NCBI GenBank assembly: GCA_029851415.1
Contig: CM056744.1
Location: 9,369,268 to 9,433,267 of the forward strand
Direction: 5' to 3'
From: Eretmocerus hayati
Lineage: Eukaryota > Arthropoda > Insecta > Hymenoptera > Aphelinidae
DNA: 64,000 nucleotides
How positions within the stretch are numbered: the first letter of the stretch is position 1; every line of letters begins with the position of its first letter. Shown one piece after another: positions 1-10,625 of this stretch. The notes below the pieces were generated by a model, which did not search any database, was not told where the DNA came from, and saw nothing but the letters and a program-made list of their open reading frames with translations. Position numbers and translations under genes: made by a program.

Positions 1-2365
1 CTTGCGCCATCTTGTCGGCTGGCGTTCTCGGGCGATTATCGTACCTATCTACACCTCTGTCGCGTTGCTGCGATTGGTTTTCGGGGGCTCTTCCAGTATC
101 GATCGCTTCGTTCAAAAATTTGCATGCGTTTAAGTCGTGTCCTTGTCTTCTGCAATACCGACAAACTTCAGCCTCCTTCTTTTTTGGGCATTCCCGTTCA
201 AAATGTCCTTTGGCATGGCAATATCTACATTCGTCTGACGCTATGGCTCTATTGACCGTGATCGACTCGATGGGTAAGGGCGTATGTTTAGTCATTTCCT
301 TCATCTTTTGTTCAACCAGTGTATTCACGAGTGCCATTATTTTATCCCCGTTCATATCATGGTTATTGATGTTTGCAAATACCAAGCGAGCGCTTGTTTT
401 ATTTTCGAAATTTACTGCTTCTGAAATGGCTTCACGTAAGGTCTTAGGACTCGTCGATCTAACCTGGTGTTCTAATGCTCCCGCGAGCCCGAAAATGAAT
501 TGCTGCAATGCCTCATTATCCGCATTGTTTTTATAAGTTTCTCGCTCCCAATCTTTGAGGTTTCGATCTGAGTCGTACACGTTGAGCAAACGGTTATGGA
601 GCGTTTGGACGCGCAGTCCATAGTCTCCTGCACTTTCATGTTCTCTTTGCTGTACTAGTTTCAATTCCGCCAAAACTCTGTCCGCTCCACCTACCCCACT
701 ATATTGGGTAGTCATATCCGATAACAGTTTTTCGATTGATGTATATTGCGTTAACCGCGCGGTGTAACCTTCGGCGGCTCTACCTTGTAATTTACGCGCT
801 AAAGTTGCGAGTATCCACGGTTCCGCGTCTGGTCCGTATTCGTCCACTATATATCTCACGGATTGGCAGAAAAATGCTAGCATATCGGGATTTCCATCAT
901 AAGGCATGATATTGTTGAGAGCTTGATTCAACGTGAGTTTGAATTTGGATGCGTGACGTCGGTTAACGAGGGCTCCGTTGTCTGCATTCCTCGCAGATGT
1001 GCGACGGATTTTTGCGCTCGCGTTCGAGTCGCAATCGCTCTTATCGCGGTTCGGAGGTCGTTGCCCTGAGCGAAGGCTTCTTTCATTCCTTCCATCACGA
1101 TTCAATTGTTCGTTACGATTCTCATAGTTTCTTCCGCGGCTCGCGTTCTCGTCATGATCACTGAAATATTCAAAATCCTTACAATCCGATGCATCTGAGT
1201 CTGTAGAGGATGAGACGTCCGCGTATCGTACTTTACTCAAATAGCGATCACGCCTAGATTGACGTGGTGCTTTGAATTCTTGCTCATCATCGCATGAGTC
1301 TTCAAACCGTTTGCGATCACTGCGACGCGTATGTCCGCGAGATCGACGATCGGATCGACATCCGTTCGGCGAGTAATCACGACTATCGCGTGGCTTCTCA
1401 TTGTCACTTCGAAAAGACTGGTCACAATTCTTCACCTTGTTAGTACGAGAGCTTGTTTTGTATACGCTCAACTCAGTGTCGAGATTGTTAGGTATCTGAC
1501 GATCTGAGTGGCTAGCGAATCCAGCGTCCATACTAAAGAGTCGGGGGCTGTTATGATTCGGATTGCTCTTTTGATTCTTAAACCATTTCTCGCTCAACTC
1601 GGCATCAGGGCTTTTGCAAGTCCTAGCGGAGTGGCTAGTGAATCCTGCGTCCTTACTATTCAGTCGGCGGCTAGAATTCTGGTTAGGTGAAAAACGACCC
1701 ACTCGAACGCTTCCACTTGCGCCACGAGGGTGCAAGCTTCCACTTTTAACATTTATGAGAGGCCACGGATCTGTTTCAGCCATTACATATTCGTTTTCCG
1801 GGGTCGAGCGATTGGCCCAGTTGTCAGTGAATTGTTCGTTCATTCGAGTATTTTGCGCCGGAGACTCAGATGGATGGTCTAAACGCGAAGATTCCGCAAT
1901 GACACGCAACTCTCCGAAATTTGCGTCATTTTCATTAAAAAATTCTTCCTCTTTTCTGGGAAATTTCGGTCGCGCCCCAGTTGCTATCTGCGAATTTTCT
2001 AGATGATCTCTCAGACTTTCCATTAGAGTCATTTCGTCCTCCGAAAAATATTCTGGTTCGGTTGCGAGAACCCGGCTTAGGTCACGGATCGCGACTTCCG
2101 CGTGTATTCCTCCTGGTTGCTCTAATCCGATGTCGGCTGCCATAAGCGCAAAATAAGTATCGCGAGCTCTCAAATCGCCTTCCTGCATTCTCCCTAGGTA
2201 TTCTACTTTCAGTTGATCGACATTCTTAATCTCGATATTATTTTGGGCTATCTCTCCCCCTACAGCTCCTTGCGGTTCTTCGGGGATTTGATCGTCTCTC
2301 TTAGGTTCTGAGCTAATGTCCATAGTATTGGAAATTTGCTTTGAGGCTTTACGGCCTCTTGCCAT
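1..2365 (-). CDS. gag: Gag polyprotein of LTR retrotransposon, partial at C-terminus
   Basis: The ATG is at 2365 (minus strand) and the frame stays open to the left edge, about 788 codons, with no stop found on reading it through. The first half is polar and rich in Ser, Arg and Asp, including arginine/serine-rich stretches. A capsid-like helical region follows around residues 450-690, with short stretches such as LARKLQGRAAEGY and VLAELKLVQQREHESAGDY. Two retroviral-type zinc knuckles, each CX2CX4HX4C, lie at 188-229 (about residues 713-726) and 122-163 (about residues 735-748). This is the nucleic-acid-binding structural protein that packages the element's RNA. It has no stops or frameshifts, so the copy may be young. 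Open frames on the opposite strand here (12-536, 1614-2006) are antisense shadows. The start was chosen as the first ATG after the leader; a second in-frame Met lies 14 codons later. Confidence 0.85.
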   Translation of the reverse strand, partial: MARGRKASKQISNTMDISSEPKRDDQIPEEPQGAVGGEIAQNNIEIKNVDQLKVEYLGRMQEGDLRARDTYFALMAADIGLEQPGGIHAEVAIRDLSRVLATEPEYFSEDEMTLMESLRDHLENSQIATGARPKFPRKEEEFFNENDANFGELRVIAESSRLDHPSESPAQNTRMNEQFTDNWANRSTPENEYVMAETDPWPLINVKSGSLHPRGASGSVRVGRFSPNQNSSRRLNSKDAGFTSHSARTCKSPDAELSEKWFKNQKSNPNHNSPRLFSMDAGFASHSDRQIPNNLDTELSVYKTSSRTNKVKNCDQSFRSDNEKPRDSRDYSPNGCRSDRRSRGHTRRSDRKRFEDSCDDEQEFKAPRQSRRDRYLSKVRYADVSSSTDSDASDCKDFEYFSDHDENASRGRNYENRNEQLNRDGRNERSLRSGQRPPNRDKSDCDSNASAKIRRTSARNADNGALVNRRHASKFKLTLNQALNNIMPYDGNPDMLAFFCQSVRYIVDEYGPDAEPWILATLARKLQGRAAEGYTARLTQYTSIEKLLSDMTTQYSGVGGADRVLAELKLVQQREHESAGDYGLRVQTLHNRLLNVYDSDRNLKDWERETYKNNADNEALQQFIFGLAGALEHQVRSTSPKTLREAISEAVNFENKTSARLVFANINNHDMNGDKIMALVNTLVEQKMKEMTKHTPLPIESITVNRAIASDECRYCHAKGHFERECPKKKEAEVCRYCRRQGHDLNACKFLNEAIDTGRAPENQSQQRDRGVDRYDNRPRTPADKMAQ

Positions 2366-2972
2366 GATCCTGGTGTACGGTGATATTCTATTCAAGCGCA
2401 AGGCTGACAATTTTAGTTTCACGATGCCAAGTATACAGAGTTGCGTGAAACGTGAAAAATTATTGCACAATTCTAATGGGTTAATTTCGGGAGGGTGTGT
2501 TCCGTGAATGACTTGAGAGTTTTTTTGAAAAATGTTTCGATCTGAGGACCACCTCTTCTATTCAGGAATTAGACGTTATATATAACTAGAGCTTAAAGAT
2601 TCCTTGTTTTTTTTCTGTTTTTGTGTTTGCGTTGTAGAATTAAAAATTAAAATAGGTAACGTAGTTCAAACCTGTAATGGCTGTTATTTGGGCTTCTAGA
2701 TGGTTTGAAAGAAAATGAGTCTTTGCCTCGCGACTCTCCCCACGAGGGACAAAAATTGGGATAAATAAATTGTCTTACTTGACAGTAGCGACGACTGCGA
2801 TGGCGCAAATCCAGATGAACATCCTTCCTGTCTTTCGTAGTTAGAAATCCGTCAATGCTGTTGGAATGCTGGTAGTTAAAAACGCGCCGCGATTTTTCTG
2901 AAATCCCTAGTCGGAAAAAAAATTTTGATTGATTCTATACTGCTTGAAAAATACTTCCAACTCCTTGCAACA

Positions 2973-2992
2973 GAATCCCAACGCTGCCACCA
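2973..2992 (-). promoter_or_regulatory. Primer-binding site, tRNA-Leu type
   Basis: The minus strand reads TGGTGGCAGCGTTGGGATTC three bases after the LTR end. It begins with TGG, the complement of a tRNA CCA end. It matches the complement of the 3' end of eukaryotic tRNA-Leu (...ATCCCACCGCTGCCA plus CCA) with one mismatch. This would prime minus-strand cDNA synthesis. The tRNA match is from memory of the tRNA-Leu acceptor/T arm. Confidence 0.75.
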
Positions 2993-2995
2993 GTT

Positions 2996-3551
2996 TGTTA
3001 TGAACCAGGGTTCTTGAGGTTCATGTGCTATGGGTTCTATTCTGTTCTTACCAGGCCGTCGGACCAGTAAGTTGGGGTGCAAGGTATTCTCTGAATGACA
3101 AATCTGGGATGATGGATGCAGTATAGGTTTATTCAAAGGTAAGTTATAAAACAGAGAGAGAGACCGTTACATATACTCGTGATTTGACTGACTCTATGGT
3201 GGTATGAGAGAACCAAGGACTGGATTCACTCAACCTGAAATGCTGCTAATCGCGATGTCTACGCTACGAGGAACGTGTCTGACTGTGATTCTAGAAGCGC
3301 GGCTGGGCGCTTTTGTACCGTATTTATACTCGTTCTCACGCTTGAGGTTTGGCGCCTCGGCGTCTACATTTTTCCACATTCTTGCGCATATACGCTCGTG
3401 TTTGAACATTCCTGGCGGTTCTCAAGCTTCGCGTCTACGTCGTGCTTACCAGCCTTTAGCAAATATAACTCAGTGATATTTCGTTGCGCCATATTGAGGA
3501 TCTCGATATAGCTTACATTCATCGGCATAGAGCTATCCCTGCTCTATGACA
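2996..3551 (-). repeat. 5' LTR (about 556 bp)
   Basis: On the minus strand the LTR begins TGTCATAGAG at 3551 and ends TTCATAACA at 2996, the expected TGT...ACA ends. It contains a TATA box (TATAAATA, minus, 3321-3328), about 225 bp into the LTR, and an AATAAA signal (minus, 3128-3133) about 200 bp downstream of it. This is the normal U3-R-U5 arrangement. The outer boundary is the less certain one because the partner LTR is outside the window. Confidence 0.75.
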
Positions 3552-5110
3552 AACCGTAGCTCACCTAACCCATGGGGTTTTCAACAGAAACCACCGATTG
3601 GTTGAAAACGAAATTTCATTTGATTTCTATGGACTTCCATTTTCGTGAAGAATCAAAAATTGCGTCGAAAACTTCACTCATCGTGTTTGAATCAGGTGTA
3701 TCTCAATTCTGTCTCAACCAAACGATAGATATCGCGGATAAAACCTTAGTTTGAATGCTCATTCCATTCTCATAAAGAGTAGCATTACAGATGAAATTCT
3801 TTCTGAATTTAATAATGAAAAAAATACATCATATTCTTTGTCAGTGTAAGTGTGTATGCGTGTATGTTGTTTTTTCCCGCGACGCTTCCCCCTCTGAAGT
3901 TCACTTGATAAGCTTTTGCTCTCCTACATATTGCAGATATTTGACTGAAAAGTTTTTTGAACGGTAATCGCTAAAATTCGGTGCTTTTATTCAAGAATAT
4001 CTTTTTTCACCGCGGTCTTACGAGGTGAAGGGTTATCTAAAAAAAAAAAGTAAAATCTTTGAAAGCAATACGAGATTCTTACTGGAAGTCTTTCTCTGTG
4101 TCAGTAGAAATTACTGTAATAGCTACAAAACAGTGTCCTTTTTGATATGTCAATGTGATTATCTGGATCAATATCCCATGCACAGTATTTTCATCAAATC
4201 TTTGTATCCTCCTCGCTATCTCTGATGCAATTTTTCCAACGTGAATTCAAGCTTCTGTAATGTCGGTAGAAATTTTAAAATATATATTCAAAGAAAATAA
4301 ATGATAGCTATGGATAGAAAGTTATATGGTAAAATGTAATGTAAATTTCACGGAGCACATTATCAAAAGGATGTGAATCTCGGGAAGATGACATGTGAAA
4401 TGCTAACTTTCATCCATTATTCTTATCGGATGATGGATGGAAACATCGTATTTCGTGGAAACTCCGTCAAATCAATATAACTTCTTTTTGAAAGGTGAAA
4501 ATCATCAAAATCCATCGTAAAATTATATTTTTGGTAAATTCAAATAAAATTATCATGAACACAGAAATGTGAGTAGAATCTATCGAGGTCAGGCTAAAAT
4601 AATCGATTTTGTCCAGAAAGCATTGCACAACGGAATTTGACCTGAAATGTCAACGTCTCGTCAAAATTCCCGTGTGCTCTACATTCCTCAATCCATCTCG
4701 ATGCTGATAGGTGCACACTTTAACATTGAGCAAAAGATGCAACAGTACAAAACAAGAATGGAAAAGCCGAGTGGCGCGCTGCGGGTCGCTGGCCCTTTCA
4801 TTACACAGGTGCGCATGCATAATTAATCAATGGCGCGGGCCTACAGACTCCGTTGTATTATAAAGCATAAACATCGGATAGCCCGGCGCATAGGCAAACT
4901 CATCAAGTACATAAAGATGACACTTGAGAACGAGAATGATTAATTGCCTAGTGCTCGGATCATACGGAAGTATGCCCAAAAATATGCATGGCTCGGTCTC
5001 TTTTTCCGGAAAAGTGCATTTGCTCTTATGTGCGCAGATCGGTCGAATTGACGTTTTGAGTAAACAAAATTTAAATAGAACGCGAGTATCGAGGACAATA
5101 ATCGAGCCCA
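3552..5110. other. Intergenic, AT-rich, no gene seen
   Basis: Short open frames occur here (for example 4025-4225 plus, 4827-5189 minus) but none has a recognisable domain. The minus frame at 4827-5189 runs through the TATA box of the downstream unit. I see no TIR, tRNA or clear repeat. Confidence 0.5.
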
Positions 5111-5115
5111 CCTGA

Positions 5116-5123
5116 TATATAAA
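5116..5123 (+). promoter_or_regulatory. TATA box, likely promoter of the 7.1-10.5 kb unit
   Basis: TATATAAA is followed at 5161 by TCAGTA, an arthropod initiator-like sequence, although the roughly 43-bp spacing is longer than usual. Downstream sequence reads like a 5' UTR exon ending at a donor CACAA|GTGAGT near 5426. The next coding acceptor in the same orientation is at 7152. Linking promoter and gene is an inference. Confidence 0.45.
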
Positions 5124-5426
5124 GAGGGCCTTCAGAGGGCCCATGGGGAATCTTTTCTTGTCAGTATAGTTTTGGAGTGACTTCGACACAGTCGATTTTT
5201 CCGAGTTTTACGAGCTCTTGATACAAAAGCAAGTAATAAGTGCAAGTGAAATTACTATCAATATAATATTGGAAAAGAACTGTGCATCATCAGAAAGAGG
5301 CACTTCAAATTGTCAGAGTGCAGTGTAACCAAAAGGAAATAAACAGAAAACCCAAGAAAGGTGGATTATTTACCAGTGCCTGTCAGCAGTACAGGATTCC
5401 TCCACTACCAACTATATAACCACAAG

Positions 5427-7152
5427 TGAGTAATTTTAAGTACCAATCCTAAATTTGCACTATACCCGATCCGTGCAACTCCACAGTTCTACCCCTTTTA
5501 GATAGTGAGGATAATAGGAATTTTCCCGAGTGTTATTGTGGTCGGCGAGTGCATAATTCACCCCAAGTTTTCAGTGTTACTCAAACCTCGTGTCAATTCT
5601 TTCGTGGATTTCGTTTCACCAGGGTTTGTCGAATCTCAAAGAAGGGGATTAAGCTAAAAGAGAATCATTTCAGGCCAGTACAATAGGGAAATATCACTTT
5701 TATCGTCGAATTCTCGCGCTACCCGAGTATTTTCGAAGTACCCCAAATTTCACCCGTGGTTTGCTCACATCGATTAAATTCATAGATCAGCGTGTATAAT
5801 CTCTTTGAGTGGTGTTTCAGCTCAAAAACTAGCTATTGTGAGCTTCATTTCGATATCTAGAACTCGAGAAATTGACGTTTGCGCACCTCCCAATTTTTCG
5901 TCCGAGTAATTGCAATTTTCGCGCGTGAATCACCCGTAACTATTTTATTTTCAATTTTAACATCATAATAGAGTGTGGGGTACTTAGACACGTAGTCTAC
6001 CTACCTTTTGGAACTTCTACAAAGTAAATTCACATAATATTCGATCCGCCAAAGTAAAATCATCCATTTTTCGCTAGCCGACCCGAGCGACGGAAAGTGC
6101 ATTTTTCCCTTTCGTTTCAACTACGTTGCAAGGTGAGCTCATTTAGAGGGCTATTAAAGGTTTCTTAGGGTACTTCAGAGGTACCAGTAGATAAATAGCC
6201 AAGTTTAAACTCATTCCAAGTGTTTGCAGTGAAGATATTCAAATTTAACACCCATTTTGCCCCATATCGCTACCGTATTGGACTTAACACAGGTTTTGTT
6301 CAAAACTCAACAACTATTGCAAAATTGACCAGCAACGTTTATTTGCCATTCAGATTACTCCTTTGCGCGTATTTTAAGCTAAACTAGAGTCGATTCTACC
6401 CAATGGTCATCGAGTTATGAGGAATTTCGCTCGCGACTAAAATCACCTATCGCATAGGTACATTTTGTCGAAATAACGTTTGTCAACGTACCTACAGAAT
6501 ATTTAAGGGGTTTTGAACGCATTTGGCGAGTAGCAGAGGTCTTGGAGAGTAGTTCCAAATCCCAAGAGTCGCACTTTAAGAAATAGACACCGAGTACCGA
6601 GCCGATTATCCATTGAAACACGGTCAGTCCCATAAGAGAGCCAGCCCCACTATCCAATATATACATATATATATATACTATACATATATAGAGTTTTGGG
6701 CCCACAGCATTGCGAGAGCAGTGCGGTATAAGAGTAACGTGTTAGGCCACTCTCTCTCCTACTTGCCCCGCGCGCAAGCTAGTCTGCGCAGCTAGGGAAG
6801 ACTCGAGCTAGACGAGCGCATTAGGGCGCATCCACCAGATACGCTCTTGACATACCGAATAGGAGTGAACCACCGATCGCCAACAAGGATCCACCCACTC
6901 ATATTATTGAACAATTCCCTTTTCTTTCTCTTCATGCCCTAAATCCCGAGAGCATACTATTCAGTTAGTGGCTCAAAACTAGGGCTAGCACTGGGAAGGT
7001 ATAGGCCATAAGATTACCATTGGCCACAATACACCGATGCAAATTATACCTTTCTAGAGCTTACAATAAATATAACTGGACGTCACACTTCGAATAATCA
7101 GTATCACGTACTGTCCCTTCTAAATTATCCTCGTTTTATCTCCGATTTTTAG
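5427..7152 (+). other. Probable 5' intron or leader with a TA-rich microsatellite
   Basis: No long open frame is present. A TA-rich stretch lies at about 6656-6691, followed by a GC-richer block with splice-like and repeat-like sequence. The stretch ends in a pyrimidine-rich acceptor (TTTTTAG at 7152) in front of the first coding exon I can follow. The exon carrying the start codon of the next gene was not located. Confidence 0.4.
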
Positions 7153-10100
7153 GTTACGCTGCACCGAATTTGACGTTTCATAACAACTTTGGATCCAGAT
7201 ATGAACAACCACACGTCTATAACTCCTCTCAGAATTATTATCAGCATCCAGCTGTGTCATATTACAATCACCAAAGTAGCATGCCACTTTCACAGTACAA
7301 TGGTTATATTCAACCACCTCATATTCCACAACAATGGCATTCACATCCCATGCATAACCCCACACCAACACAGTTGGGAACCCATCCTCCAGAGTCTTCT
7401 CCTAATGACCCAAAGAGGCGTAGATTTGAAGAAATAGCTACTCCAACTGTTGATCGTCGAGTTGATAATGCTAGCGCCACCGCGCCAAACACTATTCGTA
7501 TCGTAGATACACCTGATCAACCTTCGACCTCTACTCAGAATACGAATCAAGTTACAGCTCCATGGAGGCCTATGCAACGTTCGTATCATCAATTTTTTTC
7601 TCGATGATCCACGCTCGGCTAAATCGGATACGTGCAAAGCTTTCATGAAGTAATTTATAAAATTTTCCACGGACTCAGATTGAATAGAATCGATTTCTCT
7701 TAGTGTATCAAGTATGATTTGATTACTCTGCCAGCCATGATTATTCTATATCCAAATATTCGCATAACTCCCAGTGCATTAAATTAGTTCGAAGGTTTGA
7801 TCGAGCCTGGATCACGTATATAGTCGTTCTATGAACAAAACTCTAATATCATCCATTCAATCTTCAAATTAAAGGTAGTCTATTGGAAATAAGAAGTGGC
7901 AACTACGTATACCATTGTTTGAAAATGCAGGGAATCGTCGGAAAACAAATTTTTGCAGCGTATGACAAATGGGTGCGAGAGGACGATGATACGAATTTTG
8001 CCTATTTTCGGCCAAAAATTGCCCGATTTGTTATGAGTCAAGCAATGGACAATTGCCATGAGTGAGTGATGATACACACTATTTCTGCTGAAAACAATTA
8101 TACGGGTGTCTCCGCAGAAGCTTACCATTCTTTTTGAAATGAAAGCTTCCCCTTTTATTCGTCCTATGATATATCAAGTAGGGTTCGTCTAAGCTGATTT
8201 TTCGGCCATACTCCTCTCATTCTATCGCAACAATATTCTATAATTTGGTAATGATTCAGTGATACAAAGTTCTCATTTACAGCATGAAGAGGGACAGATT
8301 CTTGTACATACGAGCGAGTTGGGGCGAGTGTTTCCCCAAAGACGCAGAAGGTGATAACCTATCGATTGTGTATGAACCATCGAGTACTGGTATCGATGCA
8401 AAAGGCTTTCTTTATGTCGCTTACCTACACCATAACGGCAATAGTTACGAAAATGATCTTCTCGAGAAACCCAAGCGAAATTCGAACATAGCAGGTGAAT
8501 GTAATTTTAAAATTTGATTAATTGTCTTGAATGACCAAGAATCATTTGATCTTCGTGGCATCACAGCAACGCTATCTTTAACAGATGATTATTCATATTT
8601 GTAGATAATGGTACGATTGGAGTTGCTCAGAGAGTAGAACTGCAAGTATTGAGAGAATTGAGGCTTGTTAATCAAGAAAACATCCAAACATGGGTTCTAC
8701 GACTTTCCGTACGACTCGATTACTATCAAAAATCGACGCTAGAAGAAATGTTGAATGATTTAATTGTCTTGAAAGTTGATAAAGCAGAAGACTTGGTGAG
8801 CATTCAATTTATTGCACTAGCACTCAATGAAATTGTGATTAATTACAAATTGTTTATGTTGTGATACTGAATCAACTAACATCCGACTTGAACCACAGAC
8901 TACGGCAGACTTCGAAATCATCCACAACGGCAAAGGGAATGCATTGGTGGATGCATGGCCTACTTTGAGTTCAGCTTTGATAGAACTAGCGAGGTTCAAA
9001 GCAAAGACTGCCAAAGACAAGGAAGACATTTTGAATTGTTTGGCGGAATGGGAAGCTGAGCCAGAAGGTGAGCACCCAATCATAACCCACCTCTTGCATG
9101 ACTTTTTTAGAAACTAGTGATGAAACCAAATAAGTACTTTTTTATACTGCGAATAAGCCTTTTCCTACCTTGGAATTTTCAAAACAAAAATACTAGACCC
9201 ACCGGGTAGCTTGCCGACTACAATGAGATATAAGATCGAAATCTTGCACATTAATCACTTTTTTCTCTTGAAGGGAGGTCAAAGTCAACTTTTTCCAATC
9301 GTTATCTTTGTAAGTTGCTCCTCGCAATATCTACTCAATATAGTCGAATATCTTTGTCTTATTATAGGTTTGAAGTTGTAGCGGGCCTTCTTGGGAGGAT
9401 TTTTTCGATACATCTCGTAGATTTTGTGTGAAAGATTCAATAAGTAGAGACTCGGAGTGATGGGCAAGTTTAAAATCAAACAACAAATTATCAAAGATTA
9501 ATCTGACACTGCTATTAGCTGATCTCGTCTTGAAAGCCTACCTCTCAATAGACACACATTTTCATCTATCACATGTTTTTGAATAACCGTTATTCATGTT
9601 TTCAGTTGCCGCATGGTTTGTGCTGAGCCTATTATTCAATGCAGCATCATTGCCAAATAGAAAATTAACGAAGAATGAAGCAACGACGTACTTCATCCAA
9701 GTCATTCAGGTAAATATATGATTCTTGGAAAATTTGATCACTGATGGAACCTACAATTTATTCATACAGTGCTTGTGCATGGAAGATAATTTTCATCGAA
9801 ATCCCAAAGAAATTATTGATCCAACATATTGGTTCAAAAGATATCATTTTGACAACATTTTGACACATCCCTCTTGCACGGATAATCCGCGTTATAATGA
9901 TGGAGATTAATGTTCCGGTTCTCAACCAAAGCTTGGAGTACTATTTTGTTGAATCATTTTCTCGATCTTATCAATAATTCCACAGAGAAAGAAATTGAGA
10001 CTCATCATAACTTTAAAATAAGCCGGAAGGCTCACACGCCTGTCGTGCGATATGAATTTCCAATCCCAGAATATGATCGCACCTTATAATTATTTGCATT

Positions 10101-10495
10101 CCATGTTACAGGTTGGAGAAAGAGAAAACGTAGCCGATAGGCTAAGAGCTTCGCAGCAAAGACTGGCAATTGCAATCGCAAAGTCGAATGATAAACTCAT
10201 ACCTAGAGTTGTTTTCTGTCGTCTCGCAACATCAAGAAGATTCTTCGTTGTTCTCAGCGAGAGTACTCATTACGAGGTAGATAGTTTGACTGAAGCTGTG
10301 AATTTATGCTATAAGTGCTTAGCTGTATTTCCAATGTTCAGAGGTTTCAATAAGACCGTCCGTCACATTTGGGGCTTCATTGAGATTTTTATATTCGGTA
10401 TTAAGATAGCAGAACATAAGAAAACGGTGATCCAAAATTTCATTGTCGAGTTAAATCGGTCGATGAAGCGTACTGAGCGAGAGGCTCAGGAGTAG
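7153..10495 (+). CDS. Multi-exon gene of unknown function, possibly transposon-encoded
   Basis: Exons join in phase at good GT-AG sites: 7153-7582, 7879-8061, 8283-8494, 8605-8795, 8899-9067 and 9606-9710. At least one more 3' exon follows. Either 9770-9910 is terminal, or splicing reaches the open frame at about 10114-10495. The start codon lies in an upstream exon I could not place. The first exon encodes a Tyr/Gln/Asn/Pro/His-rich region with a KRRRF basic cluster, suggesting a nuclear protein. The middle exons encode ordered sequence (for example NYVYHCLKMQGIVGKQIF, and a later RASWGECFPKD) with no domain I can name. The last open frame (PRVVFCRLATSRRFFVVL onward) resembles a block I recall from transposon-derived SAMD3-like animal proteins, a weak recollection. 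It lies 130 bp upstream of, and in the same orientation as, the DDE gene, so the two may form one transposon. The donor of the first exon (GTATCA) is the weakest junction. Confidence 0.6.
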
Positions 10496-10625
10496 ATCCA
10501 CTACCTCTCGTCTTTTTGCAACTGGTTATTGAAATTTCTCTTACTATTATTATAATATTATTCCTCTGAATACTAATATTATAATATTATTCCTCTGAAA
10601 AATTAACTCTCGAAATCGTTCAAAT

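Larger units (their letters stand above)
1..3551 (-). mobile_element. LTR retrotransposon, 5' half (Ty3/Gypsy-like)
   Basis: Read on the minus strand, the order is LTR, primer-binding site, leader of about 600 nt, then gag running off the left edge. LTR boundaries, TATA box, AATAAA, a tRNA-Leu-like primer site and a Gag with two zinc knuckles all agree. Pol and the 3' LTR must lie left of base 1, so the family (Ty3/Gypsy versus BEL or errantivirus-like) is inferred from Gag style and primer type only. Target duplications cannot be checked inside the window. Confidence 0.85.

Noticed and set aside
12..536. Plus-strand 174-codon open frame
   Set aside because: Antisense shadow of the gag frame, which carries the zinc knuckles on the minus strand.
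4827..5189. Minus-strand 120-codon frame
   Set aside because: Runs through the TATA promoter of the plus-strand unit; no domain.
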